In this document: piece by piece, positions 1 to 8,080 of the stretch
Numbering within the stretch: the stretch's first letter is position 1
Layout: the number at the start of each line of letters is the position of its first letter
Source: VBOC01 sp964512655
Lineage (GTDB): Bacteria > Bacteroidota > Ignavibacteria > UBA10030 > SZUA-254
Reading direction: 5' to 3'
Assembly (NCBI GenBank): GCA_964512655.1
Contig: CAZEJT010000009.1
Location: forward strand, 1 to 64,000
Length of the DNA: 64,000 nt
Position numbers and translations under genes: made by a program
The notes under the pieces: generated by a model
Database searches by the model: none
What the model was told of the DNA's origin: nothing
What the model saw: the letters and a program-made list of their open reading frames with translations, nothing else

Positions 1-55
1 CCAACGTAGTGCCTTCGAAAGTGAGACTCAACTATTTGTAACATAGGTACTACCG

Positions 56-84
56 TTGCAAATCAGGCGATTTATCGGTATATT
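56..84 (+). promoter_or_regulatory. Candidate lepA promoter
   Basis: TTGCAA at 56-61 and TATATT at 79-84 are separated by 17 bp, matching the pattern seen upstream of other genes in this window. Transcription would begin near 91, just before the hairpin at 94-115. Seen in sequence; promoter function is inferred. Confidence 0.5.
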
Positions 85-93
85 TTAGGAGCG

Positions 94-122
94 ATCCCGC
101 TACATCAAGCGGGATTATTTTT
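94..122 (+). terminator. Terminator-like hairpin in front of lepA
   Basis: A perfect 8-bp stem (ATCCCGCT / AGCGGGAT, loop ACATCA) is followed by TATTTTT. This is a textbook intrinsic terminator for a gene lying to the left of the window. It also falls immediately downstream of the candidate lepA promoter, so it could instead be a 5' leader structure or attenuator of lepA. A 7-codon frame (ATG 123 to TGA 144-146) follows it and overlaps the lepA start as TGATG. Confidence 0.6.
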
Positions 123-145
123 ATGCTCTGCCGGCACCCCAACTG

Positions 146-1942
146 ATGGACCATATCCGCAATTTCTGCATCATCGCCCACATCGATCACGGCAAATCCA
201 CCATTGCCGACCGCCTCCTTGAACGCACCGGCACGATCACGGAGCGCGAGATGAAGACAAATCAGGTCCTGGACGACATGGAACTGGAGCAGGAGAGGGG
301 CATTACGATCAAGCTCCACGCCATCCGGATGAAGTACCTCGCTCAGGACACGAACACCTACACCCTCAACCTCATCGATACCCCGGGTCACGTCGATTTT
401 TCCTACGAGGTCTCCAGATCACTCGCGGCGTGCGAGGGAGCCATCCTCGTCGTAGACGCTTCGCAGGGGGTAGAAGCCCAGACCATCAGCAACCTGTATC
501 TTGCGATCGACGCCGGCCTCGAGATCATCCCTGTCATCAACAAAATCGATCTCCAGAGCGCCATGATCGATCAGGTGAAGCACCAGATCATGGACCTCAT
601 CGGCTGCAAGGAGAGCGACATCATCCTCGCAAGCGCGAAGATGAAGACGGGGGTCGATGAAATCCTCGAAGCGGTCGTCCGGATCATTCCTCCGCCGAAG
701 GGAGACGCGGACGCTCCGCTTCGGGCTCTCATCTTCGACTCCATTTTCGACGGGTACCGCGGATCGATCGTGTATATACGTGTGTTCGACGGAGTTCTTC
801 GTGAGAAAGACCAGGTAAAGTTCTTCGCGACAGACAAGACGTTCGATGCGGAAGAAGTAGGCATCCTGGCCATGCAGCGCATCCGCACCAAAGAACTTTC
901 CGCGGGCGATGTGGGTTATTTAATACCCGGGGCAAAGGACGTGCACGACACAAAGGTGGGCGATACGCTCACGAATGCCGCAAATCCCGCTCCCGGGCCG
1001 CTTCCGGGCTACAAGGAAGCGAAGCCGATGGTCTTCGCGGGACTCTATCCGGTGAACGCCGACAACTTCGCCGAACTGAGGGACTCGCTGGAAAAACTGC
1101 GGATGAACGACGCGTCGCTCATCTTCGAGCCGGAATCGTCCGTTGCGCTCGGCTTCGGATTCAGAGCCGGATTCCTCGGCCTCCTGCACATGGAGATCAT
1201 ACAGGAACGGCTTGAGCGGGAATACGAGCAGGAGCTGATCACCACGGTTCCAAACGTGGAGTACCGCGTGATCAAACTCGACAAAACGGTCGTGCTGGTC
1301 GACAATCCGGCATTGATGCCGCCTCTCGGGGATATCGAGCATGTCGAGGAGCCGTATATAAAGGCCCAGATCATCACCCCATCGGAGTACATCGGCAACA
1401 TCATGAAGCTCTGCACGGACCGCAGAGGCGTCTACAAGAATACGACGTATATCGATCCTTCGCGCGCCGACCTTCGCTACGAGCTTCCCCTCTCGGAAAT
1501 CATATTCGATTTCTACGACAAGCTCAAGTCGACCTCCCGCGGGTATGCGTCGCTCGATTACGAGTTCCTGGAATACCGCGAGTCGGATCTGGTGAAGCTC
1601 GACATCCTCCTGAACGGAGAGCCGGTGGATGCGCTTTCGACAATCGTTCATCGCGACAAGGCCTACGAATGGGGGAAAAAGCTCTGCGCGCGATTGAGGA
1701 AACTCATCCCGCGCCAGATGTTCGAGGTTGTCATCCAGGCGGCCATCGGCAGCAAAGTGATCGCGCGTGACTCGATCTCGGCGCTCCGGAAAAACGTTCT
1801 GGCAAAATGCTACGGGGGAGACATCACGCGCAAGCGCAAGCTCCTCGAAAAGCAAAAAGAGGGGAAGAAGCGCATGAAGCAAGTGGGGCGCGTGGAAATT
1901 CCGCAGGAGGCCTTTTTGGCCGTCCTTGCGATGGAAGACTGA
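146..1942 (+). CDS. lepA: Elongation factor 4 (LepA), ribosome back-translocase GTPase
   Basis: LepA is a translational GTPase that acts on the 70S ribosome and can move a tRNA pair backwards after faulty translocation. The 598-residue product has the usual length. The G1 loop AHIDHGKS lies at residues 11-18, G3 DTPGH at 78-82 and G4 NKID at 132-135, followed by EF-G-like beta-barrel and domain III/V regions. The C-terminal tail carries the Lys-rich RKRKLLEKQKEGKKRMK segment that is a LepA hallmark and separates it from EF-G, BipA and TetM. There is no evident Shine-Dalgarno sequence. The start codon overlaps the stop of a 7-codon upstream frame (TGATG), so translational coupling is possible. 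It heads an operon with two signal peptidase genes and hemW, a common lepA-lepB arrangement. Confidence 0.97.
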   Translation: MDHIRNFCIIAHIDHGKSTIADRLLERTGTITEREMKTNQVLDDMELEQERGITIKLHAIRMKYLAQDTNTYTLNLIDTPGHVDFSYEVSRSLAACEGAILVVDASQGVEAQTISNLYLAIDAGLEIIPVINKIDLQSAMIDQVKHQIMDLIGCKESDIILASAKMKTGVDEILEAVVRIIPPPKGDADAPLRALIFDSIFDGYRGSIVYIRVFDGVLREKDQVKFFATDKTFDAEEVGILAMQRIRTKELSAGDVGYLIPGAKDVHDTKVGDTLTNAANPAPGPLPGYKEAKPMVFAGLYPVNADNFAELRDSLEKLRMNDASLIFEPESSVALGFGFRAGFLGLLHMEIIQERLEREYEQELITTVPNVEYRVIKLDKTVVLVDNPALMPPLGDIEHVEEPYIKAQIITPSEYIGNIMKLCTDRRGVYKNTTYIDPSRADLRYELPLSEIIFDFYDKLKSTSRGYASLDYEFLEYRESDLVKLDILLNGEPVDALSTIVHRDKAYEWGKKLCARLRKLIPRQMFEVVIQAAIGSKVIARDSISALRKNVLAKCYGGDITRKRKLLEKQKEGKKRMKQVGRVEIPQEAFLAVLAMED

Positions 1943-1975
1943 TGCGCCATAATCGATCATCCTACGAGAGGAATC

Positions 1976-2878
1976 ATGGATAAGAAATCAGAATCCGCCT
2001 CAAGGGCGGCGGAACAGCAGGGGGAGAAGCAGGGCATCCGGTCGATTCTGAAGGAAATGGCGATCATCCTGGGCGCGTTCCTTCTGCTGAACAGTTTTGT
2101 CCTCGCTTCGTTCGAAGTGCCCACGGGCTCAATGGAAAACGAGATCCTGACGGGCGATTTTCTGCTCGTGAACAAGTTCATTTTCGGCGGAACCACCCCG
2201 AGGACGATCCCGCTCACGGATACGAAGATGCCCGCGTTCAAGCTGCCGTCGCTCTGGACGGTCGAAAAGGGCGATGTCATCGTGTTTATCTTCCCCGGCA
2301 ACCGCGACGAGGTGGAGGCCGCGGTGTTCGCCTACTACCTGAAACGCTGCGTGGCTACGGCGGGGGATACGCTTTTCATCAAGAACCGTGTCCTCTACGT
2401 GAATGGCATTCCGTCGCCGGTTCCCCGCAACGTTAAGTTCAATTCAACGATGGTGAAGCCCCCCGGATATGTCGATGAACACATTTTCCCGGAGGGGGCG
2501 CCGTTCAATGAAGACAATTACGGGCCGATCCGGATTCCGAAGAAGGGGGATGTCGTCGAGCTGAATCCGGACACGTTCAAGAGGTGGAGAATATTCATTC
2601 GAAGGGAAGGGCATGCGGTGCGGATGCAGGGAGGAAAAATCATGATCGACGGTCAGGAGCGAAACAGTTACACGGTCGGGAGAGACTACGTGTTCGGAAT
2701 GGGCGACAACCGCGACAACAGCCTCGACAGCCGCTTCTGGGGGTTCGTGCCGGTCGAGTCGATCATCGGGACTCCGCTCATCGTCTACTGGTCGTGGGAT
2801 CCCGACGTGTCACTCCTCAACCTCTCGGACAAGCTGGCCACTGTACGGTGGAATCGTTTCGGGACCCTGGTGAAGTGA
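1976..2878 (+). CDS. lepB: Signal peptidase I (first copy)
   Basis: Type I signal peptidase (S26) that removes signal peptides of exported proteins at the periplasmic face of the inner membrane. The 300-residue protein has a cytoplasmic N-terminus, one membrane segment at about 28-46, the catalytic serine in PTGSM (Ser52), the general-base lysine in YLKRC (Lys123) and the late GDNRDNSLDSR box. A large insert between the Lys box and the GDN box (about 130-230) is typical of FCB-group LepB proteins. An RBS-like GAGAGG lies just upstream of ATG 1976. The gene starts 33 bp after lepA and is followed 7 bp later by a second, different lepB. Confidence 0.95.
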   Translation: MDKKSESASRAAEQQGEKQGIRSILKEMAIILGAFLLLNSFVLASFEVPTGSMENEILTGDFLLVNKFIFGGTTPRTIPLTDTKMPAFKLPSLWTVEKGDVIVFIFPGNRDEVEAAVFAYYLKRCVATAGDTLFIKNRVLYVNGIPSPVPRNVKFNSTMVKPPGYVDEHIFPEGAPFNEDNYGPIRIPKKGDVVELNPDTFKRWRIFIRREGHAVRMQGGKIMIDGQERNSYTVGRDYVFGMGDNRDNSLDSRFWGFVPVESIIGTPLIVYWSWDPDVSLLNLSDKLATVRWNRFGTLVK

Positions 2879-2885
2879 CGGTTCA

Positions 2886-3725
2886 GTGAACGGGCATGGA
2901 CATACCGATCGTCCGGTCCACGGGATGACCATCCGCCAGCTTACCGGCTGGGGAGGCGTGATAGCGGCCGCCATCGCGATAGCGCTTCTCCTGAAAACAT
3001 TCATCATCGGCGCGATCCGGGTACCCTCCGTCTCGATGGAAAACACTCTCCTCCCGGGAGATCTCGTGTTGGTCAACAAGCTTGTGTACGGTTCGACCGC
3101 CTCAGCGAGGCTCCCCTTCTCGCAATCGGGGTTTTCCGAGCTCCGGGTCCCCGGGTTACGAAGGGTCGGGCGCGGCGAGGTGATCGTCTTCAGATTGCCC
3201 GAGGATACTATCGAGGCTCACGATCCGGTCTATTTTGTCAAGCGATGTATCGCTCTCGGAGGAGACAAGGTTGAGGTGCGCCGGGGGGTGTGCTACGTGA
3301 ATGACGAGCCGGTCAGGATCCCCGAAGGCGCCCAACCCTCATTGAGCCGCCACATCGAGGACTTCGGTCCCATCTTCGTCCCTGCGCAGGGAGATTCCAT
3401 CCGGCTGACGCGCCTGAACTATTTGAAATGGGAAGATGTGATCCGGCAGGAGGGGCACGCCGTCGAGTGCGATCCGGTCCAGGGGGTCGTTCTCGACTGG
3501 CGTCCGGCGACCACATACCGGATCGCAAAGAGCTACCTCTTTGTCATGGGCGATAATGCCGCTCACAGCTACGACAGCCGCCTGTGGGGTTTTCTCCCCG
3601 AGGAGAACGTGATCGGGGAGGCGATGCTGGTCTACTGGTCTCAGAGGCCCGCATCCGGGATGACCGGTGAATCATCCGGGTGGGCGTCTGTACGCTGGGA
3701 CAGAATTGGAAACATCGTGAGGTGA
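2886..3725 (+). CDS. lepB: Signal peptidase I (second, diverged copy)
   Basis: A second S26 signal peptidase of 279 residues with one membrane segment (about 22-42), catalytic serine in PSVSM (Ser50), lysine in FVKRC (Lys119) and the box GDNAAHSYDSR. In the last box the usual Arg after GDN is Ala, but the downstream DSR is kept, so the enzyme is probably active. It shares architecture with the preceding copy but little sequence outside the boxes, suggesting an old duplication with possible specialisation. The GTG start at 2886 is taken here; ATG at 2925 (MTIRQLTG) is an alternative and would remove 13 residues. Its TGA overlaps the GTG of hemW (GTGA), so the genes are translationally coupled. 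Confidence 0.93.
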   Translation: MNGHGHTDRPVHGMTIRQLTGWGGVIAAAIAIALLLKTFIIGAIRVPSVSMENTLLPGDLVLVNKLVYGSTASARLPFSQSGFSELRVPGLRRVGRGEVIVFRLPEDTIEAHDPVYFVKRCIALGGDKVEVRRGVCYVNDEPVRIPEGAQPSLSRHIEDFGPIFVPAQGDSIRLTRLNYLKWEDVIRQEGHAVECDPVQGVVLDWRPATTYRIAKSYLFVMGDNAAHSYDSRLWGFLPEENVIGEAMLVYWSQRPASGMTGESSGWASVRWDRIGNIVR

Positions 3726-4888
3726 GCGGCCTGTACCTCCATATCCCTTTCTGCGAGCACAAGTGCATCTATTGCGACTTCTACTCCGTGGAGTCGATGG
3801 ACCGCGCCGACGCGTTCGTCAGGTGTCTGAAGCAGGAGATCGCGTCGTACGGAGGGAGCGCGAAGAGTGAGCCATTTTCGACCATCTTTTTCGGCGGCGG
3901 TACACCGTCCCTTCTCGAACCGGCGGTCATCGGCGAAATCATCGACCTCCTGGGGGCCACGTTCGATGTCGAACCATCCGCGGAGATCACGCTCGAGGCA
4001 AATCCGGGCACGGTGGATCCGGGGAAACTGAAGGGATTCAGGTCCGCGGGCGTCAACAGGCTGAGCTTCGGCGTACAATCATTCCACGACGACGATCTCA
4101 GATTCCTGACGCGGATTCACACTTCCGAACAGGCGATCCAGGGGATCAACCTGGCGCGAAAGGCCGGCTTCGAGAATATCAACCTTGATTTCATCTTCGC
4201 TCTGCCCGACCAGACGATGGCTCGGTGGGAGCAAAACCTCCGTCAGGCGGCCGAGCTTTCCCCGGAGCATATATCCGCGTACAGCCTGATCGTCGAACCG
4301 AAGACGCCTCTCTCGCGGATGGTGCGCTCAGGACGGGTCTCGCCGCTCCCCCTCGATTCAGAGGCGGAGATGTATGAGTTTACGATGCAGTATCTGAAAG
4401 CGACCGGGTACGAGCATTACGAAGTTTCAAACTACGCGAGGCCGGGCTGCCGGTCGAGGCACAACAGCGGATATTGGAATCATTCCGGGTATCTGGGATT
4501 CGGACCGTCCGCGCATTCGTTCAGGGGGAACCGGAGATGGTGGAATGTATCCAATATCCGCACCTACTGCGATGCGATCCGCTCGGGCAAAAGTCCGGTT
4601 GCAGGTGAAGAGCACCTAACTCAGGAGCAGCTTTTCGACGAGGCGGTCATGCTTGGGTTGAGGGGGGAAGGGATTGACCTGGAATGTGTTCGCCTGAAAT
4701 ATGGCATTGATCTGTTTGCGACTAACAGAGCCTCCATTTCGGGGTTTGAATCGGACGGTCTGCTCTCGATAGAGGAAGGGATCTTGCGCCTGACGGACAA
4801 AGGGTATCTTCTCTGTGATGAGATTTGTGATATTCTCGTTGTTCATTCTGGGCTTGTAGCCAAGAAGGTTCTCGTTGACGCGGGCTAA
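3722..4888 (+). CDS. hemW: HemW, radical SAM heme chaperone (formerly HemN-like)
   Basis: HemW-type radical SAM protein, 388 residues from GTG 3722. The first residues VSGLYLHIPFC lead straight into the 4Fe-4S motif CEHKCIYC (Cys11, Cys15, Cys18), followed by FFGGGTPSLL and the HemW C-terminal domain. True coproporphyrinogen dehydrogenase HemN is longer, with a different N-terminus and an extra Cys in its cluster motif. HemW binds heme and is thought to insert it into respiratory proteins. GTG 3722 is preferred over an upstream ATG at 3680 because it overlaps the preceding stop and fits family starts. The last codons (Ala-Gly-stop) lie inside a REP-like hairpin, so the extreme C-terminus and TAA come from the repeat. 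Confidence 0.93.
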   Translation: MSGLYLHIPFCEHKCIYCDFYSVESMDRADAFVRCLKQEIASYGGSAKSEPFSTIFFGGGTPSLLEPAVIGEIIDLLGATFDVEPSAEITLEANPGTVDPGKLKGFRSAGVNRLSFGVQSFHDDDLRFLTRIHTSEQAIQGINLARKAGFENINLDFIFALPDQTMARWEQNLRQAAELSPEHISAYSLIVEPKTPLSRMVRSGRVSPLPLDSEAEMYEFTMQYLKATGYEHYEVSNYARPGCRSRHNSGYWNHSGYLGFGPSAHSFRGNRRWWNVSNIRTYCDAIRSGKSPVAGEEHLTQEQLFDEAVMLGLRGEGIDLECVRLKYGIDLFATNRASISGFESDGLLSIEEGILRLTDKGYLLCDEICDILVVHSGLVAKKVLVDAG

Positions 4889-5094
4889 AGCCCGCGGCTA
4901 CAAGAGCGCGACATGAGCGTGGCCGAAAGGCGCGAGATGATTCGCGGGGCGCGGAGCGCCCCAAAGACGCATTCCGCCGCAGAGCGGCGGAACGAAAGGT
5001 ACAGGCGGAGGTGAAGCCGTCGACGCAGAGCGGCGGAACGAACGGGAGGAGTCAAGCATTCAGGGAAGTGACGCCGGCTAAAGCCGGCGCCTAC
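4879..5094 (+). repeat. Cluster of REP-like palindromes (families A and C)
   Basis: The interval between hemW and the DUF2723 gene is almost entirely short palindromes. Family A copies lie at 4879-4901 (arms GCGGGC/GCCCGC, loop TAAA, tail GGCTAC) and 5072-5094 (arms GCCGGC/GCCGGC, tail GCCTAC). A family C element, made of two hairpins with arms GGGGCGC/GCGCCCC and TTCCGCCGC/GCGGCGGAA, lies at about 4945-4996, and a partial second C hairpin at about 5024-5042. On the minus strand family A reads GTAG then hairpin. No gene is seen here. Confidence 0.8.
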
Positions 5095-5108
5095 CGGGAG
5101 CGGAACCT

Positions 5109-5137
5109 TTGCGAATACAGCGGATTTCATCTATATT
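5109..5137 (+). promoter_or_regulatory. Candidate promoter for the DUF2723 gene
   Basis: TTGCGA at 5109-5114 and TATATT at 5132-5137, with a 17-bp spacer. A start near 5144 would leave a leader of about 27 nt before ATG 5171. Confidence 0.55.
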
Positions 5138-5170
5138 GACGCCGAATGAAGCGAATTGAACGAGGTGGGA

Positions 5171-7924
5171 ATGTCTGAAAAAAAGATTAACCGGGGAGTG
5201 GCGCTCGGGGTTTTCCTGGTGACGGCAGGCGTCTACCTGAAAACTCTGTCGACGACGGTGGTCTTCTGGGACGTCGGCGAGTTCTGCGCTGCCGCGCGCC
5301 TGATGCAGGTGCCGCATCCACCCGGAGCCCCTCTCTTTGTATTCCTCGCCCGCATCGCTTCTCTCATACCGTATCGCGACGACATTGCGGCGCGCATGCA
5401 TGCCGTCTCGGCCATCGGAAGTGCATTCGGCGTCATGTTCCTTTACCTCATCTCGGTCAAGCTCATCGGCCGGTTCCGCGGGCCGGTGCAGACGGTAACC
5501 GACAGGATCATCGTCTATGGTTCTTCCGCGGTCGGCGCTCTCGCCCTCGCCTTTTCGACTACGTACTGGGACAATTCGATAGAGGCCGAGGTCTACGGAA
5601 TGGGGATGTTCTTCGTTTCGTTTTGCCTCTGGCTGGCGCTCCGGTGGTGGGAGCGCGCGGACGAGCCGCACAACGAGAAATACCTCCTTCTCATCGCGTA
5701 CATGCTGGGGCTCTCGACGGGGATTCACATTCTCGCCCTGCTGGCGACGATCCCGATCCTCATGATCGTGTACTTCCGCCGGTACGAATTCTCCCGGAAG
5801 AGCTTCCTCAAGTTTTCCGTTGTGGCGCTTGTCATCTTTTTCGTCATCTACCCGGGGATTGTGCAGACGCTGCCGGGACTCCTCGACGGCGACCTGAAAG
5901 GGGTGGGCCAGAGCGACCTCTTTCCGTTCGTCCCCCTGCTCTGCGTTCTCGCAGCCGCCTACGTCGCGTACCGTTCCTACCGGACGCACCACAAGATGGT
6001 CCACATCGCCGCTCTCTCCTTCCTCCTGATCGTGATCGGGTACACGTCGTACACCGAGGTCATTATCCGGGCGAACGTGGACAATCTCCCGATGAAGGAG
6101 AACAACCCGAACAATCTTTCGCGCCTTACGAGTTACCTCACCCGGGAGCAGTACGGCGATACGCCCATGCTCAAGGGCGAGAGCTGGGACAACGAGACGC
6201 AGTCGTATGTGGAAAAGCTCTTCCCGCGCAGGTATTCAATGGAGACCATGCACGAGCCGACCCGCGTGAACTACTCGAGCGATGCCGATTTCTTCTGGCG
6301 TTATCAGGTCAACCACATGTTCGTCCGCTATGTTCTCTGGAATTTTGTCGGGGCGGAGGGCGACTGGCAGGACGCCGGGGTGAGCTGGAAGGAAACTTTC
6401 GGCATTCCATTCTTTCTCGCGATGTTCGGCCTCTATTTCCAGCTGAGAAGAGACCCGAAGATGGGTTCGGTCTTCGTCGCCATGTTCATCATCATGGGGA
6501 TCGTGCTCGACCTCTACCAGAACCAGCAGGACCCTCAGCCGCGCGAGCGCGACTATTTCTACGTCGGCGCCTACTACGTAATGTGCGTCTGGATTGCGAT
6601 CGGAATCGTCGGGATATTCGATTTCCTGCGCCAGCAGATGAAAAGCGCGGCGATGGTGAAATGGGCCGCCGTCGGACTCGTTGCGGTCTCTGTCGCGGCC
6701 GTTCCGCTCAACCTGGCCCGCGTCAACTGGCGCGAGCATGATCGCAGCCAGAACTATATCGCCTGGGACTACTCCTACAACCTTCTGCAGAGCGTCGACA
6801 AGGACGCCATTCTCTTCACGAACGGAGACAACGACACGTTTCCACTCTGGTATCTCCAGGACGTGGAGGGAGTCCGGCGCGATGTGAGGGTCGTTAACCT
6901 CAGCCTCATCAACACGCAGTGGTACATTCATCTGCTGAAAAACGACGCCCCGCACGGCACGGCAAAAGTCGCCATGTCCTTCTCCGACGATCAGATCGAG
7001 AAGATCACGCAGGTCCGATGGAACCCGAGGAGGATCGATCTCCCCGTACCGAAGAATATCGCCGCACGATACGGCTCGACCGACTCCGACGTGGTGAATC
7101 AGGGCAAGCTCTCGTGGATGATGAACGGGCAGCCGTACCAGCAGAACATCCGGTATCTCCGCGTTCAGGACATCATGGTCCGCGACATCATTGTATCGAA
7201 TAAGTGGGTGCGCCCGGTGTTCTTCGCGGTCACCTGCGCGCCCGATTCCAAGATCGGACTCGACAATTACCTCTGGATGGAAGGACTGGCGCTCGAGCTG
7301 AGGCCGGTGAAGCTGCCTTCGCCCGACGCCGGCGTCGACATGAAGGTGATGGAAGCGAACTTCATGCCCCGCGAGGTCAAACCCGCGCTGGGCCCCCAGC
7401 ACGGGTACCTTTTCAGGAACCTGAACAACCCCGCCGTCTACTACGACGACAACGTCCAGCGGATGGTCATGAACTACAGGGCGGGGTACATGCGGATCGC
7501 CGATTACTATTCCCGCCTTGTGCACGACTCCACGAAGGCGCGGCAGGCGATGGACCGCATGGAGGAAGTGCTTCCGCTCGGCGTGATTCCCATGATGGAT
7601 TGGCGCTACACCTACTACATCGCGCGGATTCTGCACGACCTCGGAAACAAGGAGCGATTTGAGGCGTACGCGACAGCCGTCGAAACCCGGTGTCAGGAAG
7701 TCCTCAACTCGGGCCAGTATGATCAGGCCGATGGCTCCAGCAACCCGTATCTGATCCTTGCCGAGGTCTACGGCATGCGCAAGGACTACGCCAGGGCAAT
7801 CGACATGCTGAACAACCTTGCCATGCAGTACCCGGACCAGAACGGGTGGATCAAGAACCAGATTGCGATGTACGACAGGCTGCAGAAAAGCGGATCTGCG
7901 GGCGACTCGAACCGGGTCCAGTAG
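5171..7924 (+). CDS. DUF2723 family multi-pass membrane protein with C-terminal TPR-like region
   Basis: A 917-residue protein. The N-terminus (GVALGVFLVTAGVYLKTLSTTVVFWDVGEFCAAARLMQ, given here in part as its FWDVGEF core) matches the DUF2723 family, whose fold resembles GT-C protein O-mannosyltransferases. About ten hydrophobic segments follow to residue ~520. The acidic pair early in the chain (D and E of WDVGEF) sits where GT-C enzymes carry a catalytic Asp. A large soluble region after residue ~540 contains NGDNDTFPLWYLQ, a typical DUF2723 motif, and ends with helical TPR-like repeats (about 760-910). Likely an inner-membrane, periplasm-facing glycosyltransferase; substrate unknown. ATG 5171 follows GAGGTG; a TTG at 5156 is an alternative. 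Confidence 0.85.
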   Translation: MSEKKINRGVALGVFLVTAGVYLKTLSTTVVFWDVGEFCAAARLMQVPHPPGAPLFVFLARIASLIPYRDDIAARMHAVSAIGSAFGVMFLYLISVKLIGRFRGPVQTVTDRIIVYGSSAVGALALAFSTTYWDNSIEAEVYGMGMFFVSFCLWLALRWWERADEPHNEKYLLLIAYMLGLSTGIHILALLATIPILMIVYFRRYEFSRKSFLKFSVVALVIFFVIYPGIVQTLPGLLDGDLKGVGQSDLFPFVPLLCVLAAAYVAYRSYRTHHKMVHIAALSFLLIVIGYTSYTEVIIRANVDNLPMKENNPNNLSRLTSYLTREQYGDTPMLKGESWDNETQSYVEKLFPRRYSMETMHEPTRVNYSSDADFFWRYQVNHMFVRYVLWNFVGAEGDWQDAGVSWKETFGIPFFLAMFGLYFQLRRDPKMGSVFVAMFIIMGIVLDLYQNQQDPQPRERDYFYVGAYYVMCVWIAIGIVGIFDFLRQQMKSAAMVKWAAVGLVAVSVAAVPLNLARVNWREHDRSQNYIAWDYSYNLLQSVDKDAILFTNGDNDTFPLWYLQDVEGVRRDVRVVNLSLINTQWYIHLLKNDAPHGTAKVAMSFSDDQIEKITQVRWNPRRIDLPVPKNIAARYGSTDSDVVNQGKLSWMMNGQPYQQNIRYLRVQDIMVRDIIVSNKWVRPVFFAVTCAPDSKIGLDNYLWMEGLALELRPVKLPSPDAGVDMKVMEANFMPREVKPALGPQHGYLFRNLNNPAVYYDDNVQRMVMNYRAGYMRIADYYSRLVHDSTKARQAMDRMEEVLPLGVIPMMDWRYTYYIARILHDLGNKERFEAYATAVETRCQEVLNSGQYDQADGSSNPYLILAEVYGMRKDYARAIDMLNNLAMQYPDQNGWIKNQIAMYDRLQKSGSAGDSNRVQ

Positions 7925-8013
7925 CAGGCCGGATCTGGCCTCCAGGGCAGCAGCCAGGTGCCGGTTTAAGACGGCACTCCCGCGATTCGAAGACCCGGCG
8001 AAATCGATTGCCA

Positions 8014-8036
8014 CGCCCCCTAAAGGGGGCGCCTAC
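8014..8036 (+). repeat. REP-like palindrome, family A
   Basis: Arms GCCCCC/GGGGGC around TAAA with tail GCCTAC. The arms differ from the usual GCCGGC pair on both sides, so base pairing is kept. The rest of 7925-8080 holds a small inverted repeat (AGGCC/GGCCT near 7927-7943) and nothing else recognised. Confidence 0.75.
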
Positions 8037-8080
8037 ATTACGCACTACCGCTCTTCGCGCTCCATCCCCGAACTCCCGGC

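Noticed and set aside
1..41. A possible tail of a gene ending before lepA (short frames ending at 41 or 46)
   Set aside because: Fewer than 16 codons are visible and neither frame has a recognisable motif, so a CDS cannot be supported, although the hairpin at 94-122 makes an upstream gene likely.
6236..8014. 592-residue open frame antisense to the DUF2723 gene
   Set aside because: Composition (Val/His/Asp/Arg-rich) is typical of a mirror frame in high-GC DNA, without a domain; the plus-strand gene is well supported.
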